In this document: positions 26,935-36,800 of the stretch, piece after piece
How the letters are laid out: every line of letters begins with the position of its first letter
Position numbering within the stretch: position 1 is the first letter of the stretch
NCBI GenBank assembly: GCA_033239005.1
Contig: BSQZ01000035.1
Location: 1,742,501-1,806,500, forward strand
Direction of reading: 5' to 3'
Length of the DNA stretch: 64,000 nucleotides
Origin: Lamellibrachia satsuma
Taxonomy: Eukaryota; Annelida; Polychaeta; Sabellida; Siboglinidae
Notes under the pieces: model-generated
The model's input: the letters and a program-made list of their open reading frames with translations, nothing else
The model's database searches: none
Told to the model about the DNA's origin: nothing
Translations under genes and position numbers: made by a program

Positions 26935-27063
26935 TGATATATTCTGGCCGAAGATGTCCAACATCTCTCCGTGACCATTGATCACTGACAGGTCGAACGG
27001 CGCTTTTCCTCTCGAGTCTTTCGTGTCGACTGTGGCGCCATGTTTGAGTAGAAGTCTGGCAGC
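26935..27063 (-). CDS. ANKRD27: ANKRD27/VARP exon i: last recognisable ankyrin repeat
   Basis: A 129-base symmetrical exon (43 codons), acceptor tgtatccatag, donor ATATCA/gtgagtat (the -1 base is A, not the usual G). It encodes AARLLLKHGATVDTKDSRGK, then APFDLSVINGHGEMLDIFGQ, then NIS. It continues the repeat begun in the preceding exon (KCGMAE-AARLLLKHGA) and ends in a degenerate capping repeat. Vertebrate VARP has about two further repeats between these elements. I see no exon for them in the 454-base intron upstream, nor any ankyrin motif in the 17-kb intron downstream. Confidence 0.87.
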
Positions 27064-27192
27064 CTATGGATACAATGACCACATTGCGTCTACAAACTGC
27101 ACACAAGTTTCACAGGTATGGCGGTTAAATTAGTAATATTGGATCTGCGTTTTGCAAAGTGTTTTTTCGACGAAAAAAAACCATAATATATA

Positions 27193-27228
<36 letters not shown>

Positions 27229-27262
27229 TGTATGCATGTATGTATGTATGTATGTATGTATG

Positions 27263-27323
<61 letters not shown>

Positions 27324-27517
27324 ATATGGATGGATGGATGGATGGATTGATTGATCGACTGATCTTTTGACTGACTGATAACAAAATGCCAGTGACACAG
27401 CAATTGGATTTCAATCAAAGGACTCAATCAACACCCAGAAGTTTGTATTAGCAGAGGTATTCAATGCAAACGCACAGGTGGTGTCTGCCTGCCTAAGATA
27501 CGGTCGGTTCGACGCAC
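27064..27517 (-). other. Short intron between exons h and i
   Basis: 454 bases from gtgcgtc to tatccatag. The centre is a compound microsatellite. No ankyrin-coding sequence is present, which matters because the vertebrate gene has about two more repeats at this point. Confidence 0.85.
27187..27346. repeat. Compound microsatellite (TATG)n-(TA)n-(GATG)n
   Basis: TATG repeats pass into TA repeats and then GATG repeats, about 160 bases inside the 454-base intron between two ankyrin exons. Confidence 0.96.
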
Positions 27518-27715
27518 CTCTGCCATGCCGCACTTGCACGCCAGGTGAAGCGGCGTGTAGCGATTGAGCGCAGTCTTCGCGTGGATGTCAGCACCCCTCC
27601 TCGTTAGCAACTCGACCAGAGCGTCCCGGCCGCATTGTGCAGCCACGTGTAACGGCGAGTAGCCAGCGCTGTTGCGCACGTTAACGTGCAGGCCCGTCGG
27701 AGCCGGCGCGAAGTA
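27518..27715 (-). CDS. ANKRD27: ANKRD27/VARP exon h: second ankyrin block
   Basis: A 198-base symmetrical exon (66 codons, phase 0/0) with acceptor ttgttacttcag and donor GCAGAG/gtgcgtc. It encodes YFAPAPTGLHVNVRNSAGYS, PLHVAAQCGRDALVELLTRR, GADIHAKTALNRYTPLHLAC and KCGMAE. It holds one and a half ankyrin repeats: the SAGYSPLHVAA-CGR-LVELL-RGADIHAK repeat, and the NRYTPLHLACKCGMAE start of the next. In vertebrates the equivalent reads SQDGSSPLHVAALHGR. GC content is clearly higher than in the flanking introns. Confidence 0.95.
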
Positions 27716-29247
27716 CTGAAGTAACAACACGGGTGTATGTGCACATTTGCTATACAGGTCGAATAGTTCAAGTTATTTGTAATAAAGAACCCGCACTATG
27801 TCAAGTTAAAACAATACAGTACATTACATGTGGATACAGTACGGCTTTTAGTTGAACATCAGATTATTAATCGGCAGTATTTTGTTCACGTTCGTTTTAA
27901 CAGTGCCGACATGGACACTACCCTACAACAACAGGCCTAATGCCACTGATGAATGACGCATTGCGTTGTCACATCATTTTTAATTCGATGATGGTAGGTT
28001 GTTGGGCCGTTACCCAAACAAGTCGAGGGTGTGATCAGCATGCACTGACAAACATAACATTGATCTGTGACAACAGTCTGCATGAACAACTACCCCCACA
28101 ACAACCACCCCCGACAACAACCACCCCCGACAACAACCACACCCACAACAACCACCCCCACAACAACCATTCCCACAACAACCACCACCACAAACAACCA
28201 TCACCACGAACAACGACCACCACGAACAACCACCACCACGGACGACCACCACCACGAACAACCACCCCCACGAACAACCACCACCACGAACAACCACCAC
28301 CACAAACAACCACCACCACAAACAACCACCACCACAAACAACCACCACCACGAACAACCACCACCACAAACAACCACCACCACAAACAACCGAACAACCA
28401 CACCCACGAACAACGACCACCACGAACAACAACCACCATGAACAACCATCACCACGAACAACCACCCCCACGAACAACCACCACCACGAACAACCACCCT
28501 CACGAACAACCACCCCCACAAACAACTAGCACCACGAAAAACCATCACCACAAACAACCACCCCCAAGAAACAACCACCCCCACGAACAACCACTCCCAC
28601 GAACAACCACCACCACGAACAACCACCACCATGAACAACCACCACCACGGACAACCACCCCCACGAACAACCAACACCACGAACAACCACCCTCATGAAC
28701 AACCACCCCCATGAACAACCACCCCCACAAACAACCACCACCACGAACAACCACCACCACGGACAACCACCCCCACGAACAACCAACACCACGAACAACC
28801 ACCCCCACGAACAACCACCCCCACGAACAACTAGCACCATGAAAAACCATCACCACAAACAACCACCCCCAAGAAACAACCACCACCACGAACAACCATC
28901 ACCACGAACAACGACCACCACGAACAACCACCACCACGGACGACCACCACCACGAACAACCACCACCACGAACAACCACCATGGACGACCACCCCCACAA
29001 ACAACCACCCCCACAAACAACCACCACCACGGACAACCACCCCCACGAACAACCACCACCACGAACAACCACCCCCACGAACAATCACCCCCACGGAGCT
29101 TGACACAATCATGTCGGTTTATTGCACGAGTGGCGTATTTCCCAGGTTAACTATACATTTGTCAACATAGCCATCTGCGGAATACGTGGGTTTTTAATTA
29201 GCTAATGAGAATGGGATGTTTACGCCTTCGTGTGCAGCTATAATGAC
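27716..29247 (-). other. Intron between exons g and h
   Basis: 1.53 kb from gtcatt to ttacttcag, two thirds of it the 16-bp minisatellite. The remainder (27716-28082, 29097-29247) has no recognisable feature. Confidence 0.85.
28083..29096. repeat. 16-bp minisatellite, about 1 kb
   Basis: Some sixty copies of a 16-bp unit (gaacaaccaccaccac type), with caccccca, accatgga and cacaaac variants. On the transcribed strand it is G-rich (gtggtggttgttcgtg). All six frames are open for long distances, which is an artefact. Confidence 0.95.
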
Positions 29248-29361
29248 CTTCTGTAACGGCTGACATTCGTCACACTGACAGAGTGGGTGACACAGACGAC
29301 GCTCGGTCAAATCAATGGCATCATCGTCCGACTCACTAGTCCAACCAAGATGAAATTTTAC
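29248..29361 (-). CDS. ANKRD27: ANKRD27/VARP exon g: second Zn-fingernail
   Basis: A small 114-base symmetrical exon (38 codons), acceptor ctgttttag, donor CAGAAG/gtcatt, phase 0/0. It was found by searching the gap between exons for the missing cysteine motif. It encodes VKFHLGWTSESDDDAIDLTE, then RRLCHPLCQCDECQPLQK. An acidic helix-like stretch precedes CHPLCQCDEC, the second VPS29-binding Zn-fingernail. The vertebrate counterpart starts VRYLLEWTEED and carries CHPLCQCPKC. It joins in frame to YFAPAPTG in the next exon. Its donor lies about 150 bases from the edge of the 1-kb minisatellite at 28083-29096. The donor (gtcatt) is weaker than most others in this gene. Confidence 0.92.
29263..29292 (-). 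other. Zn-fingernail motif 2 (CHPLCQCDEC)
   Basis: Ten codons spell CHPLCQCDEC. With the motif at 63653-63682 this gives the pair of VPS29-binding zinc elements that flank the first ankyrin block in VARP. The acidic DE in the last loop differs from the basic residues in the first motif (AKC). Confidence 0.87.
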
Positions 29362-29853
29362 CTAAAACAGAAACAATGTTACACTGAAAATACTATTTTC
29401 CAGGTCACCGTTTTGTGTTTACCGTGGAATTTACCATATATTCTAAATATTCGATACATTAATATACATAGTTTTGTCTTTGTTATCATCAAATCATAAC
29501 CGTTTAGAAAGACTAAACAAAAATATTTAGTATATGTTTTAATAAAAAACAAACAAACGCAACATTATAAACATTTCAGGATTTACGTACACATTACAAA
29601 TATGTGTAATAATAATAGTAATGTGTATGACTAGTTGAAAGCCTTGGGTGTACCATGGATACTCTGTATACACATGTTGTATGTGCAACAGAGACAGCCA
29701 GTCAAATATTGAACATTTTAGTCACGGCAAATGTTGCTGTATGAAACACTGAGTGTCGTCCAAGGCGCAGCTTCATTATCTCTCGAGACAGACGGGTGCC
29801 AACGAACACAATGAATAATGGGCGCTATCAACAAACCCGTGTAAGACATTTAC
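29362..29853 (-). other. Intron between exons f and g
   Basis: 492 AT-rich bases from gtaaatg to ctgttttag. No repeats or coding sequence seen. Confidence 0.85.
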
Positions 29854-30021
29854 CATCTCGACATCACCATCTGCGACGGTCTTGAGGAGTTTGTCAATTC
29901 TCTTCTCCTCCGCCGACTTCTCCGTCCGTGGCGCTGAGTGTGACTTGGGACGCGTCGCCGTCGTACTCAAGTTGGGACAGGTCCTCGACTCGGGCAGCGC
30001 CTTCACGGGAGGGACGACAGG
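29854..30021 (-). CDS. ANKRD27: ANKRD27/VARP exon f: linker and ADGDVEM helix
   Basis: A 168-base symmetrical exon (56 codons, phase 0/0) with acceptor tgtttgccacag and donor GAGATG/gtaaatg. It encodes a Pro/Ser/basic linker (PVVPPVKALPESRTCPNLST) followed by EKSAEEKRIDKLLKTVADGD and VEM. The segment KLL-VADGD-EM is strongly conserved in vertebrate VARP (KLLRAVADGDLEMV) and marks the start of the second structured region. The next exon begins with Val, restoring EMV. Confidence 0.9.
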
Positions 30022-30497
30022 CTGTGGCAAACAGCAATCAACCTCATAATCCAAGTATTTTGCTGCATGCATCGGCAGTGTTCAGGTTTGCAGGAAATGA
30101 GCACTATACGGAAGTGCAAGCATTCATTCACTAAGTACAGTGCATTGGAACATGTTGGGACCTGGCCAAACTGTTTCAGATGTCCAATTACAGCCTACAG
30201 CCTTGTGCACACAACGCTGGACAGAAGGTTTCTCCTACCACCAGGAGTCCATTGATTAGCAGTAGTGTGGCCGCTTCCTTAAAACGTTTTATAACATGGT
30301 TGATTTGTATTTCTTATAGTCATACACAAACGGTGAACCAGGTGACGTAATGAGTTCTCTCTAAGCTGTGCACACAACAGGGAAGAGTCAACCAGAAACT
30401 GACCGGCGTAAAACACACAGGTGCAGACACAAACCTAACAATACGACACGGGCAGTGTCGGCGATGGTTACAGTTACAGTTCAGAAATGACACTAAC
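30022..30497 (-). other. Intron between exons e and f
   Basis: 476 bases from gttagtg to tttgccacag. No recognisable feature. Confidence 0.85.
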
Positions 30498-30697
30498 GTG
30501 ACTGATGGTGATGGAAGTTGAACTATCAGATCGTTTGTACTGTTGGCGTTGTTGCCTCAGTACGAGCTGTTGGCTGGCGAAGTCCGTCAGTAGCCTGGTC
30601 ATCGTGTTGCTCTGGGCGTAGTGCAGGGGCGTCAGATGGCGGCGGTTATAGCTTTCCGCAGTGGCGCCGTGCTCCAGAAGCAACTCGGCAATCGACA
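30498..30697 (-). CDS. ANKRD27: ANKRD27/VARP exon e: last repeat of block 1 and start of linker
   Basis: A 200-base exon, acceptor cgttgtcttgcag, donor AGTCAC/gttagtg, entering with two bases and leaving at phase 0. It encodes SIAELLLEHGATAESYNRRH, LTPLHYAQSNTMTRLL, then a Gln/Arg-rich coil (QQLVLRQQRQQYKR) and a serine-rich stretch SDSSTSITISH. The first half is the final, divergent ankyrin repeat of block 1. The second half opens the inter-domain linker; in vertebrate VARP this linker region contributes to holding VAMP7 in its closed state. It follows the largest intron in the window. Confidence 0.9.
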
Positions 30698-31235
30698 CTG
30701 CAAGACAACGAGTGGCATGAACAACCGTTGCGTGTGATTGCCACATTTGCTGAACCACAGAAGACATGCAGTGAAATGTTAATTTAAAAAGATTTATTTA
30801 ATCAGATTGCGATCCAATGGAACACATTCCCATTAGCACGTGGACAAAGAAGCCATTGGTTTATGGAAAGAAAAGGAAATGAATCAGTTAAGTTGTTACA
30901 TTAAACTATATACAATACGCCGTCAAATGTGTATTGTCACACTAATTCGCTAGAAGGCACGCCGCTAAATTGTGGGGACATACTGGCATGGAGAGAAGAC
31001 AGAGTGAGAATGGGCGAGGAGAGAGAAGCGAAACGGCAGTAGGTGGCCAAAGGAGACGAGGAGAACGAATATTACAGTTGTGTTTACACGAGTTGACCTG
31101 TCACTGGGATAAAGTAATTTGCACATACAATATTACAGCAATTCATGTGATATGTTTGGTCAATATACCGTTTCACAGATCGTTCATTTTATTTAAACAC
31201 GGGCATATAGCCAACATGGCTGCGGCAACTCCGAT

Positions 31236-31531
31236 CGCAACAGCGAGTCCTTTAAGTGAACATGTTCCCCGCATAACAACCCAGAGAGCTCCTTTAAGTG
31301 AGCATGTTCCCCGCATAACAACCCAGAGAGCTCCTTTAAGTGAGCATGTTCCCCGCATAACAACCCAGCGAGCTCCTTTAAGTGAACATGTTCCCCGCAC
31401 AACAACCCAGCAAGCTCCTTTAAGTGAACATATTCCCCGCATAACAACCCAGCGAGCTCCTTTAAGTGAACTTGTTCCCCGCATAACAACCCAGCGAGCG
31501 TGTTCCCCGCATAACAACCCAGAGAGCTCCT
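31236..31531. repeat. 42-bp minisatellite
   Basis: Six full copies and one short copy of gctcctttaagtgaacatgt plus tccccgcataacaacccagc-ga. The length is a multiple of 3, giving open frames. Confidence 0.94.
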
Positions 31532-31765
31532 TTCCAATTCGACGCAGAGTCGTGCAACGCACTGAAGACTAACATTATCAACAATGTCCAGACCCGTTAC
31601 AAGGCAGCGACATTAAGAGATTAGGCTGATCCTCGGCGGACCGCGTGCAGTCATGACTTATACGAGGCGTCTGTATCGACTCCATTAGCGCGACGCGATG
31701 TATTGTATAATCCCAGCGTTTGTCTCCATCGCGAGCGTTCTTCAATTAGCTGACGAAAATGCAAG

Positions 31766-32128
31766 GTGACACAGACGATGCCAAGACACATTGGAATGGC
31801 GGAATATCGCACCGATGCATCGAAACTCGCCAGCCCTGAGGGAATGGATTCGTACATGCACGAGCATTACAATTCCGATGAAGACGTCTTCGATCCGCCG
31901 GTGATACCGAGCCCCATGAGACCCGGCTGCCGGTGCAGTGCGGCGCATCGGAGGAGCGACACTCTCGCCCGCTACACTGTAACCGCGTTTGACAAGCAAC
32001 ATCCGAAGGACGATCTGCTAAAATTGTATGAAATGGCGATATTCAGTTCTCTGAGAGATTGTTTCTTCGTTGCCGATGTGCACAAATGTATGAACTGGGA
32101 GTGTTACCTTCCTATGCTAAATTTCTAA
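31766..32128 (+). CDS. Hypothetical ORF, 120 residues
   Basis: A plus-strand ORF inside the 24-kb intron, opposite to ANKRD27. It is not repeat-derived and its composition looks protein-like: EGMDSYMHEHYNSDEDVFDP, then PPVIPSPMRPGCRC, then DDLLKLYE. I recognise no family. A minus-strand ORF overlaps it (31742-32002). There is no clear promoter, poly(A) signal or splice site. It may be a chance ORF, an exon of a nested gene, or a decayed retrocopy. Confidence 0.22.
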   Translation: MTQTMPRHIGMAEYRTDASKLASPEGMDSYMHEHYNSDEDVFDPPVIPSPMRPGCRCSAAHRRSDTLARYTVTAFDKQHPKDDLLKLYEMAIFSSLRDCFFVADVHKCMNWECYLPMLNF

Positions 32129-32248
32129 CCAATAATATCATAACCGAAAACATAATCTTCAATTAAAAGATGGGATAATTCTGACCACATGTTCCAATTT
32201 TGCATGTGAAGATAACATGTAAGTAACTTAATAATCTGAGGTCTTATA

Positions 32249-32605
32249 TAGCGCCGGTATCCACCAGTAGGCGCTCAATGCGCTTATATAGCGCCGGTAT
32301 CCACCTGTAGGCGCTCATGGCGCTTATATAGCGCCGGTATCCACCTGTAGGCGCTCATGGCGCTTATATAGCGCCGGTATCCACCTGTAGGCGCTCATGG
32401 CGCGTATATAGCGCCGGTATCCACATGTAGGCGCTCATGGCGCTTATATAGCGCCGGTATCAACCTGTAGGCGCTCATGGCGCTTCTATAGCGCCGGTAT
32501 CCACCTGTAGGCGCTCATGGCGCTTATATAGCGCCGGTATCCACCTGTAGGCGCTCATGGCGCTTATATAGCGCCGGTATCCACCTGTAGGCGCTCATGA
32601 CGCCT
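32249..32605. repeat. 40-bp minisatellite with TATATA core
   Basis: Nine copies of gcgcttatatagcgccggta plus tccacctgtaggcgctcatg. Each unit contains a GCGC-TATATA-GCGC near-palindrome. Confidence 0.95.
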
Positions 32606-32609
32606 GCTC

Positions 32610-32902
32610 TGTTATCAAAGCAAGTGTTTTGGCAGCAGCTGATGCAGGGCTCGTACAGGTTCTTGTAGGTCAAGACCATTGGCTCGGTGAATCCACCACA
32701 GTTTTCTCCCCACTTCCCTGTGTAGGAACTTTAACTTGCTCACGGCACAGACGCCAGGTAGAAGGGACCACCGACCTTTAATGTCGCCGCCGAGAGACAC
32801 GGGCAATGTGGAGTGAATGAAAATGCCCACGTTTCGAAACGGCCGTAGGTGGACTCGACGTGACAGTCAGGCGCTCTGACCGCTGAGCCACCCCGCCCCA
32901 TA
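32610..32902 (-). mobile_element. tRNA-derived SINE
   Basis: The minus strand begins ggggcggggtggctcagcgg, containing an A-box (TGGCTCAGCGG), followed by tcagagcgcctgactgtcac and a B-box (gtcgagtcc) at tRNA-like spacing. The body reads cgtttcgaaacgtgggcatt, tctacctggcgtctgtg and acacagggaagtggggagaa. The body and the ...ggtctt end are shared with 43365-43590. This is the best-preserved head in the window. Confidence 0.78.
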
Positions 32903-33256
32903 ACTTCCGGTTAACCAATAGGAAGTGGTTTTAATGGACCTGTTTTGGAAGTGTTACCCACTAGTAGCAGACGCAGCGTATTGAATTAATATGCTTCGAG
33001 ACGATTAGCTAAACATAGCAACAACCGTCTTAAGTAGGCCCAGTGGCCGAAAACCGACGCCAACGGTTAAATCCAATACGGCGACGTGCACAGGCATGAC
33101 ACGTAAGTCACTGAAGCAAGATGAGTGACTTGCAAAGGAAACAGTACGTTATGTGTCTCTTGATAATACTAAGGGCTTAGACGTCGACAGCTTGTTTTTA
33201 TTGTTTTACGAGCCCCGAAGGTGCTATAGACGTCACAGCGTTTTCGCACACACCAT

Positions 33257-33519
33257 TGAAGACGTGACGCTGCTGACCCGAGTCCTGTCTAGGAAAAACA
33301 CGTACGATGCAGTGCAACAAGGAATGGTTGAAGACGTGACGCTGCTGACCCGAGTCCTGTCTAGGAAAAACACGTACGATGCAGTGCAACAAGGAATGGT
33401 TGAAGACGTGACGCTGCTGACCCGAGTCCTGTCTAGGAAAAACACGTACGATGCAGTGCAACAAGGAATGGTTGAAGACGTGACGCTGCTGACCCGAGTC
33501 TTGTCTAGGAAAAAAACTT
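33257..33519. repeat. 72-bp repeat, three and a half copies
   Basis: The unit starts gaagacgtgacgctgctgac. The first three copies appear identical over 72 bases, which suggests very recent duplication. On the plus strand they read in frame as VEDVTLLTRVLSRKNTYDAV plus QQGM within an ORF at 33153-33524, followed closely by AATAAA. I treat the ORF as incidental. Confidence 0.92.
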
Positions 33520-33568
33520 TATAAATAAAAGCTACCCTGTTACACTTATTACTATTATTATTAAAGCG

Positions 33569-34078
33569 AAACAAAAGTCATGGTTTTAGGGCTATGCACA
33601 TAAGAGAGATAATAAAAACTAACCACGTGCAACTAAAATCAAGAATATCACGCCACTGGTTTACTCGGAATGTGCTTTAAAGGTGGGATGTTTACAATAG
33701 AGAGACCGATAAACGCAAGCGCATTTCTGTGTAACTTGCGTACCCTAGACTGTTGTGACGTATTAAGGGAAGCTTACGCAACGTTGAGTGTGAGCGCAAA
33801 CAGCACGGCCATATCGTATGGGCAAGTATACGAATAGGTATATACAAATATATTTTCATTTGGCGAGCGAATTTTGCTAGATTTTGACACTGGTGACATA
33901 AGGTTATCTTACAGAGTGGCGCGGCCCGTGACATTTAGATGTTGTGTGTTCAACTAGGTTTTCCTAGAAACAAATTGGCGTGATATTCTTAATTGTACTT
34001 GCAAATGGTTATGTTTTAATAACTCTTATAGGTGCATAGGCCCAAAACCATGACTTTTGTTTCCCTTTATATATAATT
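33569..34078. mobile_element. MITE with long terminal inverted repeats
   Basis: The left arm (from gcgaaacaaaagtcatggtt to gaatatcacgcca, 33573-33657) is matched in reverse complement by the right arm (tggcgtgatattcttaat to ccatgacttttgtttccc, about 33974-34068) at roughly 80 % identity. The interior of about 300 bases has no ORF of note. A related arm lies at 7990-8135. The target-site duplication is unclear. Confidence 0.72.
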
Positions 34079-34104
34079 ACTACCGCTTGCGTTGAGTACG
34101 GAAC

Positions 34105-34775
34105 TAGGCTTGTTAACAAATGCAAATGCATTTGAATGCGCATTTGAATGTTGAGCATCTGAATGCGCATTCAAATGCGTCCATAACATTTAAAATACAT
34201 TTGCATTTGCATCCCTCAGCAGATTATGAAATCATTGCCTGGCCTGTGAATCCACTTTCACAACGTGCTCTTTAAAAAAGTGCTCTTAAGCTCAACTGGT
34301 CAATGCCTGAGCTGTTATTCATACAACATGACAAGACCAACTGGTCTATAGGTTGATGGCTTCAAAGATTACCTGTTCATTGAAACAAATCAAACAATGC
34401 AGACAAATGACTCCCTTGTGTTGTGTTGGCACTGGTGGGATGTGTCTGACAGACATGTTGCTGTAGTGGGCCTAGTATTTAGTGGGAATTAGTGGTTACA
34501 ATAATGTACTACTGTATTTATTTAATACATTAATAATGTGTTTGTTTTTTCTCCAAATAAAAGAAATCGTTAATATAAAGCCAAAACATCTGAAATTAAT
34601 TCAAATGCGTTTGCAAATGTGTAACCAAAACATTTGCATTTGAATGCGACCCCAAAACATTTGCATTTGAATGCGTTCCTGGAAAATGGCATTTGTATTC
34701 GCATTTGCATTTGAATCAAGTGAAACATTTGCATTTGCATTCAAATGCATTGACATGCATTTGTTAACAAGCCTG
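34105..34775. mobile_element. hAT-like non-autonomous element (MITE)
   Basis: The ends are inverted repeats: taggcttgttaacaaatgc at the left and gcatttgttaacaagcctg at the right. Subterminal runs of gcatttgaatgcg-type motifs lie in both directions. The flanking 8 bases (tacggaac left, tatgggac right) match at six of eight positions, as for a decayed 8-bp hAT target-site duplication. There is no transposase ORF. Confidence 0.72.
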
Positions 34776-35620
34776 TATGGGACCGAAAAGTGCTACAATT
34801 GCCACAAAATTATACACGAATCTTCATCAACAAGTAATTATTTAAATATCCTTTAAATGATATGCCTTCTTAATTATAAATTTGCGATAAAACATATCAG
34901 ACTACAGCATAGAGTTATCCAAATATAACGACACAAGTGATGTCTAAATATTGCGTTTGTTTATAAATGAAAAATACAATCAAGTTCAAGATGGAACTAG
35001 ATAAAAAAATATGTCCAAAGATAGGTCAAAAAAGTTGTGTCCGACGTTTTTAATGAGGAAAAATAACTATATCACATTTCAAAAATGACGCCATGCTGGT
35101 TTGACGTAACACATGGATAATGTTAATTCTCTGTCGGCGGCGAGCAACGTCGGTCAGATATCACGCTAAGCGAGTCTCCGATGGCGCGCAAATAATTTGA
35201 GCATAACAATTAAAACAAGACACATCACGGCGCATTTACAGCGCCTGTCAGCTGTCGCATGGCACGAAAGTAACCCGGACAACGAACTACTTTGCCATTC
35301 TATTTCAGATGCGCATGTCTACGAAAACGAATCATCGCTGGTTGATTGATAGGCGGGGAGAGAATCTTCTTCCGACTCGCGGATTCCGTCAATTCGCGAA
35401 GCGCTGCAGTTTTAGAATGTCCATAATTGCGGCCTAATTGCGACACATTAAATAGCGTATTTGTTCCACTGCAGCGTGCTTCTGCGCGTCAGTTTTAGCA
35501 GGCTTCCCTGTTGGTGGGTAGGCAACTAATGGCTTGAAACGACGTCAAATTCTATATTTTACTGATTTGTACATAATGAAACTTCATATGAAAATCGTGT
35601 ATTCTTTTTTATAAATGGAT

Positions 35621-35752
<132 letters not shown>

Positions 35753-36423
35753 TTCAGCAATAGCACGTATGATCACAAGTACGATTTTAAAGGGATTTCT
35801 TCAATTCGATTTTTTGCTCGTTTCAATTCAAATTCATTTTGCGAAAAATCAAACCTACCTAATATTCATTACAACATGCTAGCTCGTCTGTGCACGTTTT
35901 TTTTATAGTGTTGGTGAAATCATCAGACAAACTATTAAATCATTTAATGTTTGACCAAACATCAATTAAAGCGCATGCGTGGGCATTTATCTTATCATCC
36001 CTGTCACAACTTTCATTTATGCGCAGATTTTACCCATCTTCATTTAATTTAACTCCTAATGTTTGTCAATAAATGTCTCAATTTCAATTGCATACAATTG
36101 TGGATAGTATTTGTGTTGAAATTAAACTAGAAACACGAAAACTTTCGTTTTGGGTGGAACTATTTTATGTATCTCAAATGCACAAATGTTATGTGTAGCA
36201 AGTTGTAAACAACAATGGCGTCGTCCAAGTTACCAACATGTGACGAGTGGCGCCACTGTTGGGGAGTGTGGTCGTGTCTAAGACATAACGTTCTCTGTCT
36301 CTGTCTCGTCATTCTCCTCTTCTCCTCGGTCTTCCTCTCTTTTCTTCTCGGCCTTCCTCTCTCTTCTCCTCCCTCCTTCTGGTCGCCACCTCTCATACAA
36401 GTTATTATCTTCCACATTAACTA

Positions 36424-36800
36424 AGCTTGTACAACACAACATGTATATAACTGATGGTGTACAACTACACCTACAACAACTCGGCAGCTCCACTGACAGT
36501 TCTGAACGAGCTCGATGTCTGCCACCGCAAACATCTTCGTATCATCGCCCGACAGCGTAGATCGGACAGCATCATTTCCAACAACGCACTACACAACATG
36601 CGCAGCACAGTTCCGCTGTCCGTGAAAGTGCCACAAAGATATTCAATGTTCGGCCACGTACCACGGATGCCAGATGATCCCCCATCCCCAGATAACGATG
36701 TACACGGCTGTACTAGGTGCGAGCCAATACAAAGCCCGGGAAAGATGTCACTGCATTTAAGCACGTCAAGTGCGCTGCGGAGTGAAGAAGCAGGTACCTG
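36424..36800 (+). pseudogene. LINE reverse-transcriptase C-terminal remnant
   Basis: The plus-strand translation LNELDVCHRKHLRIIARQRR, then NALHNMRSTVPLSVKVPQRY, then MFGHVPRMPDD has the layout of the region downstream of the RT domain in many invertebrate LINEs (…FHRRCLR…, …RRWRMFGHVLRM…). No upstream RT motifs are adjacent, so it is a fragment. Confidence 0.65.

Noticed and set aside
28010..29150. Six overlapping His/Pro/Thr- or Trp/Val/Gly-rich ORFs
   Set aside because: Frame-independent products of the 16-bp minisatellite within the intron between exons g and h.
32860..32902. tRNA gene (A and B boxes)
   Set aside because: It is the head of a SINE: no acceptor-stem pairing, and the family body follows directly. 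No true tRNA gene was seen in the window.
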